Positions 7,847-8,513 of a stretch of 8,513 bases of DNA are shown here, one piece after another (the first letter of the stretch is position 1; the number at the start of each line of letters is the position of its first letter). Location: positions 1 through 8,513 of the forward strand of contig JAEWNX010000386.1 in NCBI GenBank assembly GCA_023461135.1. The letters run 5' to 3'. This DNA comes from Pseudomonadota bacterium. GTDB lineage: Bacteria > Pseudomonadota > Alphaproteobacteria > Caulobacterales > Aquidulcibacteraceae. The notes beneath the pieces are model-generated. The model did no database searches. It was not told the origin of the DNA and worked only from the letters and a program-made list of their open reading frames with translations. The position numbers and the translations under genes were made by a program.

Positions 7847-8308
7847 TTAGCTGGAGCACCGTGGCGCGCGCTCCAGCACGAACCAGATCACCATGGTGGC
7901 CGAACGCTCTTCGCCGGGCGGGAATTCGGCCGGGAAGATGTTCAGCACCCGATCGCAGTTGTTTTCGTCGGTGCGAACGGCGGTCATGCCGCCTTCGACG
8001 TAAGCGCCCTGGCGCCAGCCGAGTTGGCCAAGCTGGGCGATGTATTCCGCACCGATCAGGCCGGAACTCATGCGGGGCATGGTCACGCAGGCGAGTTCAA
8101 AGCTCGTGGTGTCACTGATTGTCGAGGGATACCGGCAATCTTCCGGAACGGAAGAGCCTTCGACAACGGAAAGAGCCACGGATTCCGGCAGCAGCCTGTC
8201 CGTCGCTGCGCCTTCTTCCTGCGCCGCGGGAGCCGCGGTCTCGTCTTGCGCATGCACTGGGGAAGCGAGCAAGAGCGCGGCGCCAAGTGCAATGAGGGTG
8301 TGTTTCAT
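7847..8308 (-). CDS. Small secreted four-cysteine protein of unknown function
   Basis: I do not recognise this 153-residue protein. It opens with a clear Sec signal peptide: Met-Lys-His, a hydrophobic core ALGAALLLAS, and a signal peptidase I site PVHA before Gln21. There is no lipobox Cys, so it is probably a soluble periplasmic or secreted protein. Residues 21-37 are rich in Ala, Glu and Gln and look like a linker. The rest has four cysteines (58, 74, 118, 151), an even number that would suit two disulfides, a likely helix EYIAQLGQLGW (88-98), and a hydrophobic stretch MVIWFVLER (139-147) near the end. The ATG overlaps the trpB stop (TGATG), with GGAG ten bases upstream at 8319-8322; a TTG one codon earlier is less likely. 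It lies between trpB and trpA and should share their transcript. The signal peptide and tight packing argue for a real gene; the function is open. Confidence 0.85.
   Translation of the reverse strand: MKHTLIALGAALLLASPVHAQDETAAPAAQEEGAATDRLLPESVALSVVEGSSVPEDCRYPSTISDTTSFELACVTMPRMSSGLIGAEYIAQLGQLGWRQGAYVEGGMTAVRTDENNCDRVLNIFPAEFPPGEERSATMVIWFVLERAPRCSS
8141..8177 (-). repeat. Diverged 18/19-bp tandem duplication inside the secreted-protein gene
   Basis: On the plus strand TTCCGGAACGGAAGAGCC (8141-8158) is followed at once by TTCGACAACGGAAAGAGCC (8159-8177). With one gap, 15 of 19 positions agree. In the protein the two units read ALSVVE and GSSVPE, just before Cys58. The one-base length difference means the copies do not keep the same frame exactly, so the second copy either arose with an indel or the similarity is chance. 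Confidence 0.45.
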
Positions 8309-8513
8309 CAAAGCTTCACTCCAAGCGCGTCCGCGACCGTGAACACGTCCTTATCCCCGCGGCCGCAGAGGTTCATGATGACGATGCCGTTCTCGCCGAT
8401 CTCGCGCGCGACATCGCCAACGCGCGCTAACGCATGCGAAGGCTCCAGCGCCGGCAGGATGCCTTCTAAATGCGCGCAAAGCTGAAACGCCGCCAGCGCT
8501 TCGTCATCCGTGG
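8308..8513 (-). CDS. trpB: Tryptophan synthase beta chain, C-terminal end (5' part outside window)
   Basis: These are the last 67 codons plus the stop of TrpB, the PLP enzyme that condenses indole from TrpA with serine to give tryptophan. The residues visible are family-typical: [21 protein letters not shown], with the active-site Glu of the EGI(I/L)PALE motif, then [18 protein letters not shown], the C-terminal loop that contacts the pyridine nitrogen of PLP. In Salmonella TrpB that contact is a Ser (NLSGRGDKD); here it is Cys. The end DALGVKL is followed by TGA, which overlaps the next gene's ATG by one base. The N-terminal part with the PLP lysine is beyond the right edge. This stretch is too short to show as a full-length frame but is unambiguous from the motifs and its place beside trpA. 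Confidence 0.96.
   Translation of the reverse strand, partial: TDDEALAAFQLCAHLEGILPALEPSHALARVGDVAREIGENGIVIMNLCGRGDKDVFTVADALGVKL

Noticed and set aside
8309..8311. TTG one codon before the ATG of the secreted-protein gene as an alternative start.
   Set aside because: The ATG at 8308 gives a better signal peptide start (MKH) and a classic TGATG coupling; TTG adds only one residue.
1..8513. Frequent GCGCGC-type runs throughout, considered as a repeat family.
   Set aside because: They follow from the high GC content and Ala/Arg codons in coding frames; no regular spacing or longer shared unit was seen.

Overview
The window is GC-rich, almost fully coding DNA, most likely from an alphaproteobacterial chromosome. 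The reasons are AddB/AddA rather than RecBCD, an AccD with a degenerate zinc ribbon, and the gene order trpB-(extra gene)-trpA-accD-folC facing trxA-addA-addB. I recall that order, without the extra gene, from several alphaproteobacteria. A Caulobacterales or Hyphomonadaceae-like host is a guess only. No mobile element, CRISPR array, rRNA or tRNA is visible.

Left half, plus strand (1-4745): the 3' part of addB overlaps addA by ATGA. Together they encode the helicase-nuclease that resects double-strand breaks for RecA-dependent repair. A 62-bp gap follows, with a plausible promoter and a good ribosome binding site, and then trxA, which starts with GTG. trxA could be transcribed both from addBA readthrough and from its own promoter.

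Right half, minus strand (read from 8513 down to 4742): the 3' end of trpB, a small secreted four-cysteine protein I do not recognise, trpA, accD and folC. All junctions overlap or are at most 3 nt apart, so this is very probably one translationally coupled operon. It joins the last steps of tryptophan synthesis (TrpA/TrpB), malonyl-CoA formation (AccD) and folate polyglutamylation (FolC). The two halves converge, and the trxA and folC stop codons share one CTAG palindrome.

Most of the window is ordinary housekeeping sequence and I see no convincing new multi-gene system. The item most worth a second look is the exported protein gene lying between trpB and trpA, whose products form a single complex. 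Lesser points are the complete loss of AccD zinc-ribbon cysteines, the lack of AddB iron-sulphur cysteines, and a small diverged tandem duplication inside the exported protein gene.
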